NCBI RefSeq assembly: GCF_001652915.1
Contig: NZ_BBQI01000073.1
Location: 1-64,000 of the forward strand
Reading direction: 5' to 3'
Source of the DNA: Cupriavidus sp. D384
Lineage (GTDB): Bacteria > Pseudomonadota > Gammaproteobacteria > Burkholderiales > Burkholderiaceae
DNA: 64,000 nucleotides
The notes below the pieces were generated by a model. That model was given only the letters and a program-made list of their open reading frames with translations, had not been told where the DNA came from and made no database searches. Positions within the stretch are counted from its first letter, which is position 1. Each line of letters opens with the position of its first letter. The translations under genes were made by a program, and so were the position numbers. Positions 39,174-49,000 of this stretch are shown piece after piece.

Positions 39174-40724
39174 GACCACCGCCGGCACCTGGAACGACGA
39201 CACCGACGCCTTCAGCATATCGGCCTGCTCCTCCAGCGCCTGGGCGGCAGCGGCTGCCTCTTCCACCAGGGCGGCATTCTGCTGCGTCATCTGGTCCATC
39301 TGCGTCACGGCCTTGCCCACCTGATCGATGCCCGCGCTCTGCTCGCGTGATGCGGTGCTGATCTCGCCCATGATCGACGTGACACGGCCCACGGCCTGCA
39401 CCAGGTCGTGCATCGTGGTGCCGGCCTTGTCCACCTGCTGCGTGCCGGCTTCCACCTGGCTCACGGTGTCGTTGATCAGCTGGACGATTTCCTTGGCGGC
39501 CGATGCCGACCGCTGCGCCAGTTCGCGCACTTCGCCCGCCACCACGGCAAAGCCCCGGCCCTGCTCGCCTGCGCGGGCGGCTTCCACGGCAGCGTTCAGC
39601 GCCAGGATATTGGTCTGGAACGCGATACCTTCGATCACCGCCGTAATTTCGCCAATCTTGCGCGACGCATGCTGGATGCCGCTCATGGTGGACACCACGT
39701 TGCGCATGTCCTCGCCGCCGCGCGATGCGGTTTCCGAAGCGGCCGCCGCCAGCTGGTTGGCCTGATGGGCGTTCTCGGCGTTCTGCTTCACGATGGCCGT
39801 CAGCTGTTCCATGCTGGCGGCCGTTTCTTCCAGCGCGCTGGCCTGCTGCTCGGTGCGCTGGGACAGGTCCAGGTTGCCCGCCGCGATCTGGCGCGTGGCC
39901 GTGGCAATGGCCTCGCTGCCGCCGCGCATGGTCTGGATGGCGTCGATCAGGCCCGACTGCATCCGGTGCAGGCCCTGGGTCAGGTCGCCCATTTCATCCT
40001 GGCTGGTGGCACGGATGCGCTCGGTCAGGTCGCCGTGCGAGATGCGGCCGAAGCTTTCCAGCATGCGCACCAGAGGTTCGGAGATAGCGCGGCGCAAGCC
40101 GATGGCGCAGGCCAGCGCCCCGGCGATGCCGATGGCAATCGCGCCAGTCACCATCCACAGGAAGCGCTGCGAGCGCGCCGTGGCATTCTCGTACATGGCC
40201 TGTGCCTGGTCGCTCTGGTTGCGCTCCAGCGCGTTCACGGCGCCAGTCAGTTCCACGAACATCGGCGGGATCTTCGTCATCACCTGCTGGTCGATGGCGG
40301 CCGCGTCCTGGGCGCGCAGCGCGGCGATCAGCGGCTCCACGCCTTCCTTGAAAAATTTGCTGCGCAGCGCTTCCACCTTCTCGGACAGCGCCTTCTCCTC
40401 GGCAGATTTCGGCAGCGCCTGGTAGGCGTTCCAGGCTTTCTCTGACTTCTCGCGATAGCCCACTGCCTTGTCGATGGTGGTCGGCACGTCGGCGGAGTCG
40501 GGATGGAATACCGCACGATCCAGCGTGGTCCGCACCACGGCCGCGTTGAGCTGCGATGCCGCCACAAAGCGCGTGGACGCCAGCTGGTTGGTGTAGATCT
40601 CCTGGATATCGGCGATGGACGCGCGCATCCCGAAGACGCCGATGATGCCGATCAGGGTCAGCAGGGCAGCCAGCACGGCCAGGGCCGCGTTCAGGCGGAA
40701 TCGAATCGAAAATTTGCTTGGCAT
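39171..40724 (-). CDS. Methyl-accepting chemotaxis protein
   Basis: 517-residue transmembrane chemoreceptor. First helix RLNAALAVLAALLTLIGIIGV, a four-helix-bundle periplasmic sensor of about 155 residues, second helix WMVTGAIAIGIAGALACAIGL, HAMP, then the cytoplasmic coiled-coil with the highly conserved tip (EIAFQTNILALNAAVEAARAGEQGRGFAVVAGEVRELAQRSA). No NWETF-type tail for CheR/CheB tethering. The sensor resembles Tar/Tsr 4HB folds; the ligand is unknown. Confidence 0.92.
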   Translation of the reverse strand: MPSKFSIRFRLNAALAVLAALLTLIGIIGVFGMRASIADIQEIYTNQLASTRFVAASQLNAAVVRTTLDRAVFHPDSADVPTTIDKAVGYREKSEKAWNAYQALPKSAEEKALSEKVEALRSKFFKEGVEPLIAALRAQDAAAIDQQVMTKIPPMFVELTGAVNALERNQSDQAQAMYENATARSQRFLWMVTGAIAIGIAGALACAIGLRRAISEPLVRMLESFGRISHGDLTERIRATSQDEMGDLTQGLHRMQSGLIDAIQTMRGGSEAIATATRQIAAGNLDLSQRTEQQASALEETAASMEQLTAIVKQNAENAHQANQLAAAASETASRGGEDMRNVVSTMSGIQHASRKIGEITAVIEGIAFQTNILALNAAVEAARAGEQGRGFAVVAGEVRELAQRSASAAKEIVQLINDTVSQVEAGTQQVDKAGTTMHDLVQAVGRVTSIMGEISTASREQSAGIDQVGKAVTQMDQMTQQNAALVEEAAAAAQALEEQADMLKASVSSFQVPAVV

Positions 40725-40798
40725 GGATGGTCAGAACCGGAAGTCGATGCTGCAGCGCACTAACGGCGTCGAATGCCGCGGCTGAAGGCAAACCGGGT

Positions 40799-40820
40799 CA
40801 TGTAGACAAATGTAGACATG
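40799..40820. promoter_or_regulatory. Direct repeat TGTAGACA within a CATGT/ACATG dyad
   Basis: TGTAGACA occurs at 40801-40808 and 40811-40818, 10 bp apart, and the whole is bounded by CATGT...ACATG (40799-40820). It sits between the chemoreceptor and tetR genes. Regulator unknown. Confidence 0.45.
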
Positions 40821-40865
40821 GAGGCACCGATAAAGCGGCGTACACGTGGCTTCGGTTTGCAAACA

Positions 40866-40877
40866 ATCCGTCCGGAT
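40866..40877. promoter_or_regulatory. Putative TetR operator
   Basis: Palindrome ATCCG-TC-CGGAT just upstream of the tetR start, between a TTGCAA-like -35 (40857-40862) and the ATG. The position fits autorepression of the tetR-shc operon. Confidence 0.55.
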
Positions 40878-40893
40878 GGTATCTTCCGGCGCC

Positions 40894-41481
40894 ATGAGTG
40901 AAGCCCACCGCCGTCCGAAGCAACCCCAGCTGATTCGCGATCGCCTGATCGCCGCCACCATCGACCTGCTGGTCGAGGAAGGCATCGGCGCGGTGACGCT
41001 CAATGCCGTGGCGGCCCGCGCTGGCGTGTCCAAGGGCGGGCTGCAGCACCACTTCTCGAGCAAGCAGGAGCTGCTTGAGGCGCTGTCCAGCGAGGTGCTG
41101 GACCATTTCAAGCGCCAGGTGACCACGGTGGCCGAATCCGATACCGAACCGCATGGCCGCAACACGCGCGCCTACCTGCGCGCATCGGCCGACGGCTTTG
41201 TCGAAGCGGGCGAACGCGAACTCTGGAAGGCCGCCATGATGCTGGTCATGGCCCGCCCCGAATTCCGCATGCCCTATCAGGAATGGGAAGCCGCCACGCT
41301 GCAGCGCGACGCGGCCCAGTGCGAAGACGCCACGCGCCTGCTGATGTGCCGCCTGGCCGCTGACGGGCTCTGGCTGGCCGACCTGCTCGGCCACCGCACG
41401 ATCGATCCCGTACAACGCGCGGCGCTGGTCCGCCATCTTGAACAGCTGACCCAGCCCTGCACGGAACAAGAACAAGCATGA
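40894..41481 (+). CDS. TetR-family regulator coupled to squalene-hopene cyclase
   Basis: 195 residues from ATG 40894. N-terminal helix-turn-helix: RLIAATIDLLVEEGIGAVTLNAVAARAGVSKGGLQHHFSSKQELLEAL. The C-terminal ligand domain resembles the TetR_C_6/AcrR-like group. The stop overlaps the cyclase ATG by 4 bp (ATGA), so the two proteins are made from one message. It probably represses its own operon and thus hopanoid synthesis until a membrane-active ligand appears; the ligand is unknown. Confidence 0.88.
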   Translation: MSEAHRRPKQPQLIRDRLIAATIDLLVEEGIGAVTLNAVAARAGVSKGGLQHHFSSKQELLEALSSEVLDHFKRQVTTVAESDTEPHGRNTRAYLRASADGFVEAGERELWKAAMMLVMARPEFRMPYQEWEAATLQRDAAQCEDATRLLMCRLAADGLWLADLLGHRTIDPVQRAALVRHLEQLTQPCTEQEQA

Positions 41482-43457
41482 CTCCACAAGACATTCCGGC
41501 ATCCGATATCGATGCCGCCCTGGCACGTGCACGCGATGCCCTGCTGGACAAGCAGCACGCCGACGGCCACTGGTGTTTCGAACTCGAATCCGACGCCACG
41601 ATCACGGCCGAATACATCCTGATGATGCATTTCGTCGACGAGATCGACACGGCGCTGCAGGCCCGCATGGCGAAATACCTGCGCGCGCTGCAGCGGCTGG
41701 ACCGGCACGGCGCGTGGGACCTGTACTACGGCGGCGACCTCGACGTGTCCTGCAGCGTCAAGGCTTACTTTGCGCTGAAGGCCGCTGGCGATTCGCCCGA
41801 TGCCCCGCATATGGTGCGCGCCCGCGACGCCATCCTGGCGCGTGGCGGTGCCGCCAAATCGAACGTATTCACCCGGATTCTGCTGGCAACGTTTGGCGAG
41901 GTGCCGTGGCGCGCCACGCCGTTCATGCCGGTGGAGTTCGTGCTGTTCCCGCGCTGGGCGCCGATCCATATGGACAAGGTGGCCTACTGGGCCCGCACGA
42001 CCATGGTGCCGCTGCTGGTGCTGTGCTCGATGCGCGCGCAGGCCAGGAATCCGCTCGGCATCCACGTGCAGGAACTGTTCGTGACGCCGCCCGAGCTGGA
42101 AACCGCGTACTTCCCGCGCAAGCCTGGCCTCCAAGGCCTGTTCCTGAAACTCGACCGCGTGGTGCGCCACGCGGAGCCGCTGATCCCGCGTGCCCTGCGC
42201 CGCAAGGCCATTCAGCGCGCCGTGCAGTGGAGCGAGGAACGGATGAACGGCGAGGACGGCTTCGGCGGCATCTTCCCGCCGATGGTCTACGCCTACGAAA
42301 TGATGGTGCTGATGGGCTATGCCAAGGACCATCCGATGCGCCGTGACTGCATGGACGCGCTGAAGAAGCTGATTGTCCATCGCGACGACGGCATCTCATA
42401 TTGCCAGCCCTGCCTGTCGCCGGTGTGGGATACCGCCTGGGCCGTGATGGCGCTGGAGCAGGCACCGGCCACCGAGCAGTCGAAGACCGCCATCGCGCGC
42501 GCCTACGACTGGCTCACCGAACGCCAGGTGCTGGATCTGATCGGCGACTGGAAGCACAACGCCGCGCCCGCAACGCCAGCGGGCGGCTGGGCGTTCCAGT
42601 ACGAAAACCCGTATTACCCGGACGTCGACGACACGGCGGTGGTGCTTGCCATGCTGCACGCCCACGGCAAGCGCACCGGCCAGTCCGAACGCTTCCGCCC
42701 GCACGTGGACCGTGCGCTGGACTGGTCGATCGGGCTGCAGTCGAAGAACGGCGGCTTTGGCGCGTTCGACGCCAACTGCGACCGTGACCACTTGAACGCG
42801 ATCCCGTTTGCCGATCACGGCGCCCTGCTCGACCCGCCCACCGAAGACGTATCGGGCCGCATGCTGCTTGCCATGGGCGTGACCAACCGTCCGCAGGACG
42901 CCAGCTCGCGCGAACGCTGCATCGGCTACCTGCGCCAGACGCAGCAGGCCGATGGCAGCTGGTGGGGCCGCTGGGGCACCAACTATATCTATGGCACGTG
43001 GAGCGTGCTGGCCGGCCTGGCGCTGGCCGGCGTCGACCGCAAGCTGCCGATGGTCCGCCGTGCAGTGGACTGGCTGCGCGGCAAGCAGAACGCCGACGGT
43101 GGCTGGGGCGAGACCAACGACAGCTATCTGCATCCCGAACTGGCCGGCACCCATGACGCAGGCAGCACCGCCGAGCATACGGCGTGGGCGCTGCTGGGCC
43201 AGCTGGCGCTGGGCGAGCACGAGTCGGCGTCGGTAAAGCGCGGCGTGGCCTGGCTGCTGGACGCCCAGGGCGACGACGGCTTCTGGACCCATCCTTATCA
43301 CAATGCCCCCGGTTTTCCGCGCATCTTCCACCTGAAGTACCACGGCTATACGGCGTACTTCCCGCTGTGGGCGCTGGGTCGATATCGACGGCTGACCGCC
43401 ACGCGCAAGCAGGCGGAGAAACCGGCCGTGGCCCTTCCGGAACAGGAACTGGCCTGA
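41478..43457 (+). CDS. shc: Squalene-hopene cyclase
   Basis: 659 residues, a monotopic inner-membrane (alpha/alpha)6 barrel enzyme that cyclises squalene to hopene, the core of the hopanoids that stiffen bacterial membranes. Catalytic acid motif DVDDTA (DxDD, about residue 385). QW repeats are plain, e.g. QKxDGxW-like QHADGHWCFELE, QQADGSWWGRWGTNYIYGT and KQNADGGWGETNDSY. Length is normal for bacterial SHC. No hpn squalene-synthesis genes are nearby, so squalene must come from another locus. Confidence 0.95.
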   Translation: MTPQDIPASDIDAALARARDALLDKQHADGHWCFELESDATITAEYILMMHFVDEIDTALQARMAKYLRALQRLDRHGAWDLYYGGDLDVSCSVKAYFALKAAGDSPDAPHMVRARDAILARGGAAKSNVFTRILLATFGEVPWRATPFMPVEFVLFPRWAPIHMDKVAYWARTTMVPLLVLCSMRAQARNPLGIHVQELFVTPPELETAYFPRKPGLQGLFLKLDRVVRHAEPLIPRALRRKAIQRAVQWSEERMNGEDGFGGIFPPMVYAYEMMVLMGYAKDHPMRRDCMDALKKLIVHRDDGISYCQPCLSPVWDTAWAVMALEQAPATEQSKTAIARAYDWLTERQVLDLIGDWKHNAAPATPAGGWAFQYENPYYPDVDDTAVVLAMLHAHGKRTGQSERFRPHVDRALDWSIGLQSKNGGFGAFDANCDRDHLNAIPFADHGALLDPPTEDVSGRMLLAMGVTNRPQDASSRERCIGYLRQTQQADGSWWGRWGTNYIYGTWSVLAGLALAGVDRKLPMVRRAVDWLRGKQNADGGWGETNDSYLHPELAGTHDAGSTAEHTAWALLGQLALGEHESASVKRGVAWLLDAQGDDGFWTHPYHNAPGFPRIFHLKYHGYTAYFPLWALGRYRRLTATRKQAEKPAVALPEQELA

Positions 43458-43467
43458 GGTTCATGAG

Positions 43468-43497
43468 AAAAGGGGCGCTCTCGGCGCCCCTTTTTCC
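43468..43497 (+). terminator. Intrinsic terminator after shc
   Basis: AAAAGGGGCGC-TCTCG-GCGCCCCTTTTT: 7-bp GC stem extended by A:T pairs and followed by a T-run, 14 bp past the cyclase stop. It ends the tetR-shc transcript. Confidence 0.92.
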
Positions 43498-43521
43498 TGG
43501 GTGTCGATTGTCAACGGACTG

Positions 43522-44088
43522 TCACGGCGTACAGGCGGCAACCTGTGCCTCGCTGTCGATCAGGTCTCGCAACATGGCAAACCGCCGCGGGGTCGCGTCG
43601 CCGAATAGCGGATCCGCCAATTCCGGCACGGCCGCCTCGACGGCCTCCCAGTCCCCCCGGGTCAGCAACTGCGCTGCCCGCGGCATGACGTAGCGCTCCT
43701 CGGTCGAAAGATGATTGCGGTAGTAGACCAGATACATGGCCCCGGCCGCCTCCAGCGCCGCGCGGGAGCTGATCACGTCCCGCTCCGCTTCGTTCAGACG
43801 CTCCAGCAAGGCCTGGCCGACCGTGGCAATTACGCGATGTTCCTGCTGCAGGCGGCTGACCACGATCTGCATGTCCGGATCGCGCTCGACCAGCCTGGCG
43901 TAGGCCACATCCTCGCGAGGATGGTGAACGCTGTCACCGAAGTTGCGCAGGTAATAAAGAATGGTCTCCATCAGGTGGTAGTCCGGGCGCTCTCCCCGGT
44001 TGAACCGGACGATCTGCCCTTCGAGCAGATCAAGCAGTCGGGCGAAATGGATATGGTCTTCGTGCCATGTGGCAAGTGGGCTGGGCAT
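43522..44088 (-). CDS. Hemerythrin-like (HHE) cation-binding protein
   Basis: 188 residues from ATG 44088 (GGAG upstream; an upstream in-frame ATG at 44175 is less likely). Four-helix bundle with diiron-type ligands: HEDHIHF, VHHPREDV, QEHRVI and RNHLSTEERYVMP, i.e. repeated H...E/HxxxE positions. It resembles the DUF/HHE proteins that bind O2 or NO or help repair iron centres under nitrosative stress. An FNR/ANR-like site lies about 100 bp upstream, supporting low-oxygen or NO control. Confidence 0.85.
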   Translation of the reverse strand: MPSPLATWHEDHIHFARLLDLLEGQIVRFNRGERPDYHLMETILYYLRNFGDSVHHPREDVAYARLVERDPDMQIVVSRLQQEHRVIATVGQALLERLNEAERDVISSRAALEAAGAMYLVYYRNHLSTEERYVMPRAAQLLTRGDWEAVEAAVPELADPLFGDATPRRFAMLRDLIDSEAQVAACTP

Positions 44089-44183
44089 GGGGGTGCTCCA
44101 TCGATTGAATGGTGTCTCCTTCGAAGCCTCGTCGGAATCAAGGCCCCGTGCCTGAAACACTATCCTTCGGCCCACGGCTTTCT

Positions 44184-44197
44184 CTGATCTGGCTCAA
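44184..44197. promoter_or_regulatory. FNR/ANR-type site
   Basis: The minus strand reads TTGAG-CCAG-ATCAG, two mismatches from TTGAT-N4-ATCAA. Its centre is 29 bp from a GATAGT -10-like hexamer for the hemerythrin gene (minus). It could also serve a + strand transcript that ends at the terminator 44373-44402. Confidence 0.55.
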
Positions 44198-44229
44198 GTC
44201 AATGAGAAAGGATTTGGAGATTTTGCGAG

Positions 44230-44402
44230 TGGCCTGCGCCGGGGTGACCGGTTGTTCGCATCGATGCGCGGAGGTGGTACGGACGACCGCAGCGATGAAA
44301 ATTCCGCCTGTCGGAACCAACGCGGCGAACGGCTGGCTTGCACCAGCGATCGACAGCGACGGCAGAACTGCAAACCACGTCCCTGGCGACGTGGTTTTTT
44401 TT
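44230..44402 (+). ncRNA. Candidate small RNA ending in an orphan terminator
   Basis: A textbook intrinsic terminator (AACCACGTC-CCTGGC-GACGTGGTT, then a run of T to 44402) lies on the + strand, with no + strand gene between the shc terminator (43.5 kb) and here. The 5' end is a guess, about 40 bp past the FNR-like site. Open frames across it run on through the terminator into dbpA antisense, so a coding role is unlikely. Confidence 0.45.
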
Positions 44403-44438
44403 CGCCGGCCCCGTAGGGAGGCCGGCATGGCATGGCTG

Positions 44439-45842
44439 TTACCGCTGACCAGTCGTCAGCAGCCGCACCTTCACCTTGCGCCCCTTCACCTTGCCTTCGT
44501 TCAGCCGCTTCACGGCTTCGCGGCCAATGGCGCGGTCGACGGCGATATAGGTCGACATCTCCATCACGCTGATCTTGCCAACCTGCTCCTTCGTGAAGCC
44601 AGCGTCACCGGTCAGCGCGCCAAGGATGTCGCCGGCCCGGATCTTCTCCTTGCGGCCGCCCAGCATCTGCAGCGTCACCATCGGCGGCAGCAGGCGCGTG
44701 CCGCCTGCGGGTGTCAGTTCGGTCAGCGCGTGCCACTCGAATTCGCCACCCTGATGCTGCTCGATATTGCCTACGCGGCCCATTTCGTCGAGGCTGACCA
44801 GGCTGAAAGCCCAGCCCGCCTCGCCGGCGCGCCCGGTGCGGCCGACGCGATGGACATGGACCTCCGGATCGGGCGTGACGTCCACGTTGATCACGGCTTC
44901 CAGCTGGGAGATGTCGAGACCGCGCGCAGCCACGTCGGTAGCCACCAGCACCGAGCAGCTCCTGTTGGCAAACTGCACCAGCACCTGGTCGCGCTCGCGC
45001 TGGTCCAGGTCGCCATGCAGTTCAAGCGCGGCGTAACCCTGCGCATGCAGTAGATCGGCCAGATCGCGGCAACGCGCCTTGGTATTGCAGAACGCGAGCG
45101 TGGTGGCCGGGCGGAAGTGATCCAGCAGCAGGCCGACGGCTTTGAGCCGCTCGCCGTTCTCCACCTCGTAGAAACGCTGCGTGATGGTGGCGGCGTCGTG
45201 CGCCTCTTCCACCTTCACCGTCCTGGGCTGGCGCAGGAAGCGATGGGCGAGCTTGTCGATGGCATCCGGATAGGTGGCGGAGAACAGCAGCGTCTGCCGG
45301 TCCTTGGGCGCGTGGCTGGCAATGAACGCGATGTCGTCATGAAAGCCCATGTCGAGCATGCGGTCGGCTTCATCGAGCACCAGCGTATTGATCGTGTCGA
45401 GATTCAGGCTGCCGCGATCCAGGTGGTCGATGATCCGGCCCGGCGTGCCAACCACCACGTGGGCGCCATGCACCAGGCTTTCCACCTGGGGCCGAATCGG
45501 CGATCCGCCGCAGAGTGTCAGCACCTTGACGTTGTCCTCGGCGCGGGCAAGGCGGCGGATTTCCTGTGTGACCTGGTCGGCCAGCTCGCGCGTGGGGCAA
45601 AGCACCAGCGCCTGGACATCGAACGGACGCGGGTCCAGCCGGTGCAGCAGCGCAAGCGCAAACGCCGCGGTCTTGCCGCTGCCGGTGCGGGCCTGGGCGA
45701 TCAAATCCTGCCCTGCCAGCGCCAGCGGAAGGCTGGCCGCCTGGATCGGCGTCATGGCGTCGTAGCCAAGTTGAGCGAGGGTGGCCTGCATGGCCGCGGA
45801 CAGCGGCAGCGTGGCGAATGAGGTAGGGGCGGAAGAAGTCAT
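44439..45842 (-). CDS. dbpA: ATP-dependent RNA helicase DbpA
   Basis: 467 residues, DEAD-box. Q motif (YDAMTPIQAASLPLAL), Walker A ARTGSGKT, PTREL, LDEAD, SAT and the VATDVAARGLDI/HRVGRTGRAG motifs of the helicase core. The C-terminal DbpA RNA-binding domain (GGRKEKIRAGDILGALTG...ISVMEMSTYIAV) recognises 23S rRNA hairpin 92. It acts in late 50S ribosome assembly. Conventional length. Confidence 0.94.
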   Translation of the reverse strand: MTSSAPTSFATLPLSAAMQATLAQLGYDAMTPIQAASLPLALAGQDLIAQARTGSGKTAAFALALLHRLDPRPFDVQALVLCPTRELADQVTQEIRRLARAEDNVKVLTLCGGSPIRPQVESLVHGAHVVVGTPGRIIDHLDRGSLNLDTINTLVLDEADRMLDMGFHDDIAFIASHAPKDRQTLLFSATYPDAIDKLAHRFLRQPRTVKVEEAHDAATITQRFYEVENGERLKAVGLLLDHFRPATTLAFCNTKARCRDLADLLHAQGYAALELHGDLDQRERDQVLVQFANRSCSVLVATDVAARGLDISQLEAVINVDVTPDPEVHVHRVGRTGRAGEAGWAFSLVSLDEMGRVGNIEQHQGGEFEWHALTELTPAGGTRLLPPMVTLQMLGGRKEKIRAGDILGALTGDAGFTKEQVGKISVMEMSTYIAVDRAIGREAVKRLNEGKVKGRKVKVRLLTTGQR

Positions 45843-45921
45843 TCCGGATTATAGATGCGCGGCGGCGTCTTGCCCCTGCCCCGCTGCTGCGTTACGGCCC
45901 CACCGGCGGTCCCTGTCACCG

Positions 45922-45939
45922 TTAGAGCGTACGCTCTAA
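45922..45939. promoter_or_regulatory. Perfect 18-bp palindrome between dbpA and the autotransporter
   Basis: TTAGAGCGT-ACGCTCTAA has no spacer and no mismatch. It is shaped like a TetR-family operator. It lies 80 bp upstream of dbpA and 158 bp upstream of the autotransporter, and could govern either. No tetR gene is adjacent. Confidence 0.65.
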
Positions 45940-46097
45940 TACGTTCCTGCCCCTGCTTGCAAGGGGGGATTTGAGGACGTCGCCCGCTCGCCACAGACAT
46001 TATCTGTATCGCTTACATAACATTTTGTGTGATCTAACATCTGCCCCGCTGTACTTTGTACCCATAACAATACATTTACTCCGAACGGGGCAGTTCA

Positions 46098-49000
46098 ATG
46101 AAAACCCATTTTTGTCGTGGAATGCGGCAGGGCGGCGTGCGCGCGCCGCAAGTGTCGTCTATCACTCTCGCTGTTGCGCTGTTGTTTCCGGTAGGCGCAT
46201 CGGCGGCTGAATACCTGGTCAGCAACGAGGCCGAACTGCGTGCGGCACTGGGGGCCGCCATGACCGACGGCGATCCGACGGCGACAATCCGCTTCACCGC
46301 CGACATCACGATCACGACGCCCGGCACCTCCACGTTTAATTCGCCCGTCAAGCCGGTCACCTTCGATACGCAGGGTTTTGCCCTGATCCGAAATACGGGC
46401 GCTGCCGGGTTTACATTCACCGCGGCGTCGCCCCGGACATTCAATGGGACGTATATCGGTGGGACAGCTGCCCAGGGTGGCATTGGTCTGACACTGCTCG
46501 GCCCTGGCGCGCAGGCCACCATCAACGGCACAGTCACAGGGGGGGACTCGACAGGGGCTCTTAACAGCGGCGGCGTGGGTGTTTCCGCCAACGGTGCCGC
46601 GCTGACGCTCCTCAACAACGGCTCGATCACTGGGGGCGCCTCAACGACGGCCGGCGCGAGCGGCGGTGCGGGTGTTTCCGTTACCGTTGCCGGTGCGGGC
46701 TCGACCGTCATCAACAACGGCTCCATCACGGGGGGCGCCGCAACTGCGGCCGCCTCGGGCGGTGGTACGGGTGTTGCCGTCGCCGGTGCCGGCACGAGCG
46801 TCATCAACAGCGGCTCCATCAAGGGGGGGGACGGGTCCGGTTACAACGCCAATAGCAGCAGTCTGAGCACCGGCGTATTGCTTAACGCTGGCACGTCTCT
46901 TACGAACTCGGCCACCGGGGTCATTACTGGCGGCAACGGGTCTGGCGGCATGGCCGGGGCTGGTGTGACGCTTGGCGCCACTGGTGGCAACACCGTGGTC
47001 AATGCGGGCACGATTCGCGGCGGCGCGGACGTGAGCGGCGGCTCGGGCGGTGGCCGAGCGATACGCGTTGCGAACGGTACCGTTTCCATCACCAACTCGG
47101 GGCTGATGGAGGCCGGCGCCGGTAATTCGGCCATTTACGTGCAGCAGAATTCCATTCTGACGATTGTCAATTCCGGCACCATCCGCGCCGGTAGCGGCTA
47201 CGCAAACGCCATCGAATTCGGTACGGCCAACGTCCCCGCCAACTCCGCCACGCTCGAACTGCAGGCTGGCTCGAACATCATCGGCAATGTCGTGGCCAGC
47301 GGGGGCGTCAACGACGCCTTCCGCCTGGGCGGCGACACCAACGCCGTGTTCGATGTCTCAGCCATCGGCGACACCGCCCAGTACCGCTTCTTCGACACCT
47401 TTACCAAGACCGGCGCCAGCACCTGGGCACTGATCGGCGCCGGCACGGTCACCACGCCGTGGACGGTGGATCAGGGCACGCTGCAGATCGGCAACGGCGG
47501 CACCAGCGGCAGTCTTGCCAGCAACGTCGTGGTCAACAGCGGCGCCACGCTGGCGTTCAACCGTTCGGACACCTACACCTTTGGCAATCTCATCTCGGGC
47601 ACCGGTGGTGTGGCGCAGAACGGCACAGGCACCACGGTGCTGAATACCGCCCAGACCTACACCGGCCCGACCACCGTCAACCTCGGCACGCTCGCCATCG
47701 ACGGCTCGATCACCAGCCCGGTAACGGTGAACGCCGCCGGTACGCTGTCGGGCACCGGCACGATCTTTGGCAATGTCACCAACACCGGCACCGTGACGCC
47801 GGGCGGCGGCTCGGGCGTGTTGACCGTCGCCGGCAACTACATCGGCAATGGCGGTACGGTGCGCGTGAACACGGCGCTTGGCGGCGATACGTCGGCCACG
47901 GGGCGCCTGGTGGTGACCGGCGACACGTCGGGCACCAGCCAGGTCCGGGTGGTCAACGCCGGCGGCGCCGGCGCGCTGACCTCGGAGGGTATCAAGGTCA
48001 TCGACGTGCAGGGCGCGTCGAACGGCACCTTCACGCTGGCCGGCGACTATACGTTCCAGGGCCAGCAAGCCGTGGTGGCTGGTGCGTACGGGTATCGCCT
48101 GTTCAAGAACGGCGTAGCGACGCCGAACGATGGCGGCTGGTACCTGCGCTCGTCGCTGCTGGACCCGGCAGTCGTCGGCGCACCGGCCGCGGCAGCCGCT
48201 GGCCCGCTGCTGGCGCCTACCGTCCCGCTGTACGAAGCCTACTCCAGCGTGCTGCAGCGCTTCAACGAACTGGGCACGATGCAGCAGCGCGTGGGCAACC
48301 GCTCGTGGTCGCCGAACGCCTCGGTGCAGGCCGAGCAGGAAGCCGGCAAGCCGATCATCGGCCGTGGCGCCTGGGCGCGCGTGGAGGGGTCGAACACCCA
48401 TGTCGATCCGATCACCAGCACCACCAGCGCCAGCTACAACGTCCGCATGTGGAAGTTCGAAGGCGGCGTGGATGCACCGGTCGTCCAGAACCAGTCCGGC
48501 ACGCTGGTCGTGGGCCCGACCTTCCATTACGGCATTGCCAACTCCAGCATCTCGTCGATGTTCGGCAATGGTGCCGTGGATACCACCGGCTACGGTTTTG
48601 GCGGAACGGCCACGTGGTACGGCAACAATGGCGCGTATGTCGATGCCCGGGCTACCGTGACGTGGTACGACACCGATATCCGTTCGTCGACGCTCGGCAC
48701 CAAGCTCGCCAACGGCAATCGCGGCAGCGGCGTGGCGACCAGCGTGGAAGCCGGCCACCAGCTCGCGCTAGGCGGCAACTGGTCGATCACGCCGCAGGCA
48801 CAACTGGCCTGGTCGCAAGTCCGCTTTGATGCGTTCACCGACCAGTACGGCGCCAATGTGTCGCGTGACAACGGCAACAGCCTGGTCTCGCGCCTGGGCG
48901 TGTCACTGGATCACGAGACCAAGTGGACCGCCGCCAACGGCAAGACGCAGCGCTCGCACATCTATGGCATCACCAACCTGTACTACGACTTCCTGCACGG

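Noticed and set aside
44202..45053. Frame from ATG 44202 on the + strand
   Set aside because: Crosses the terminator at 44373-44402 and continues antisense to dbpA.
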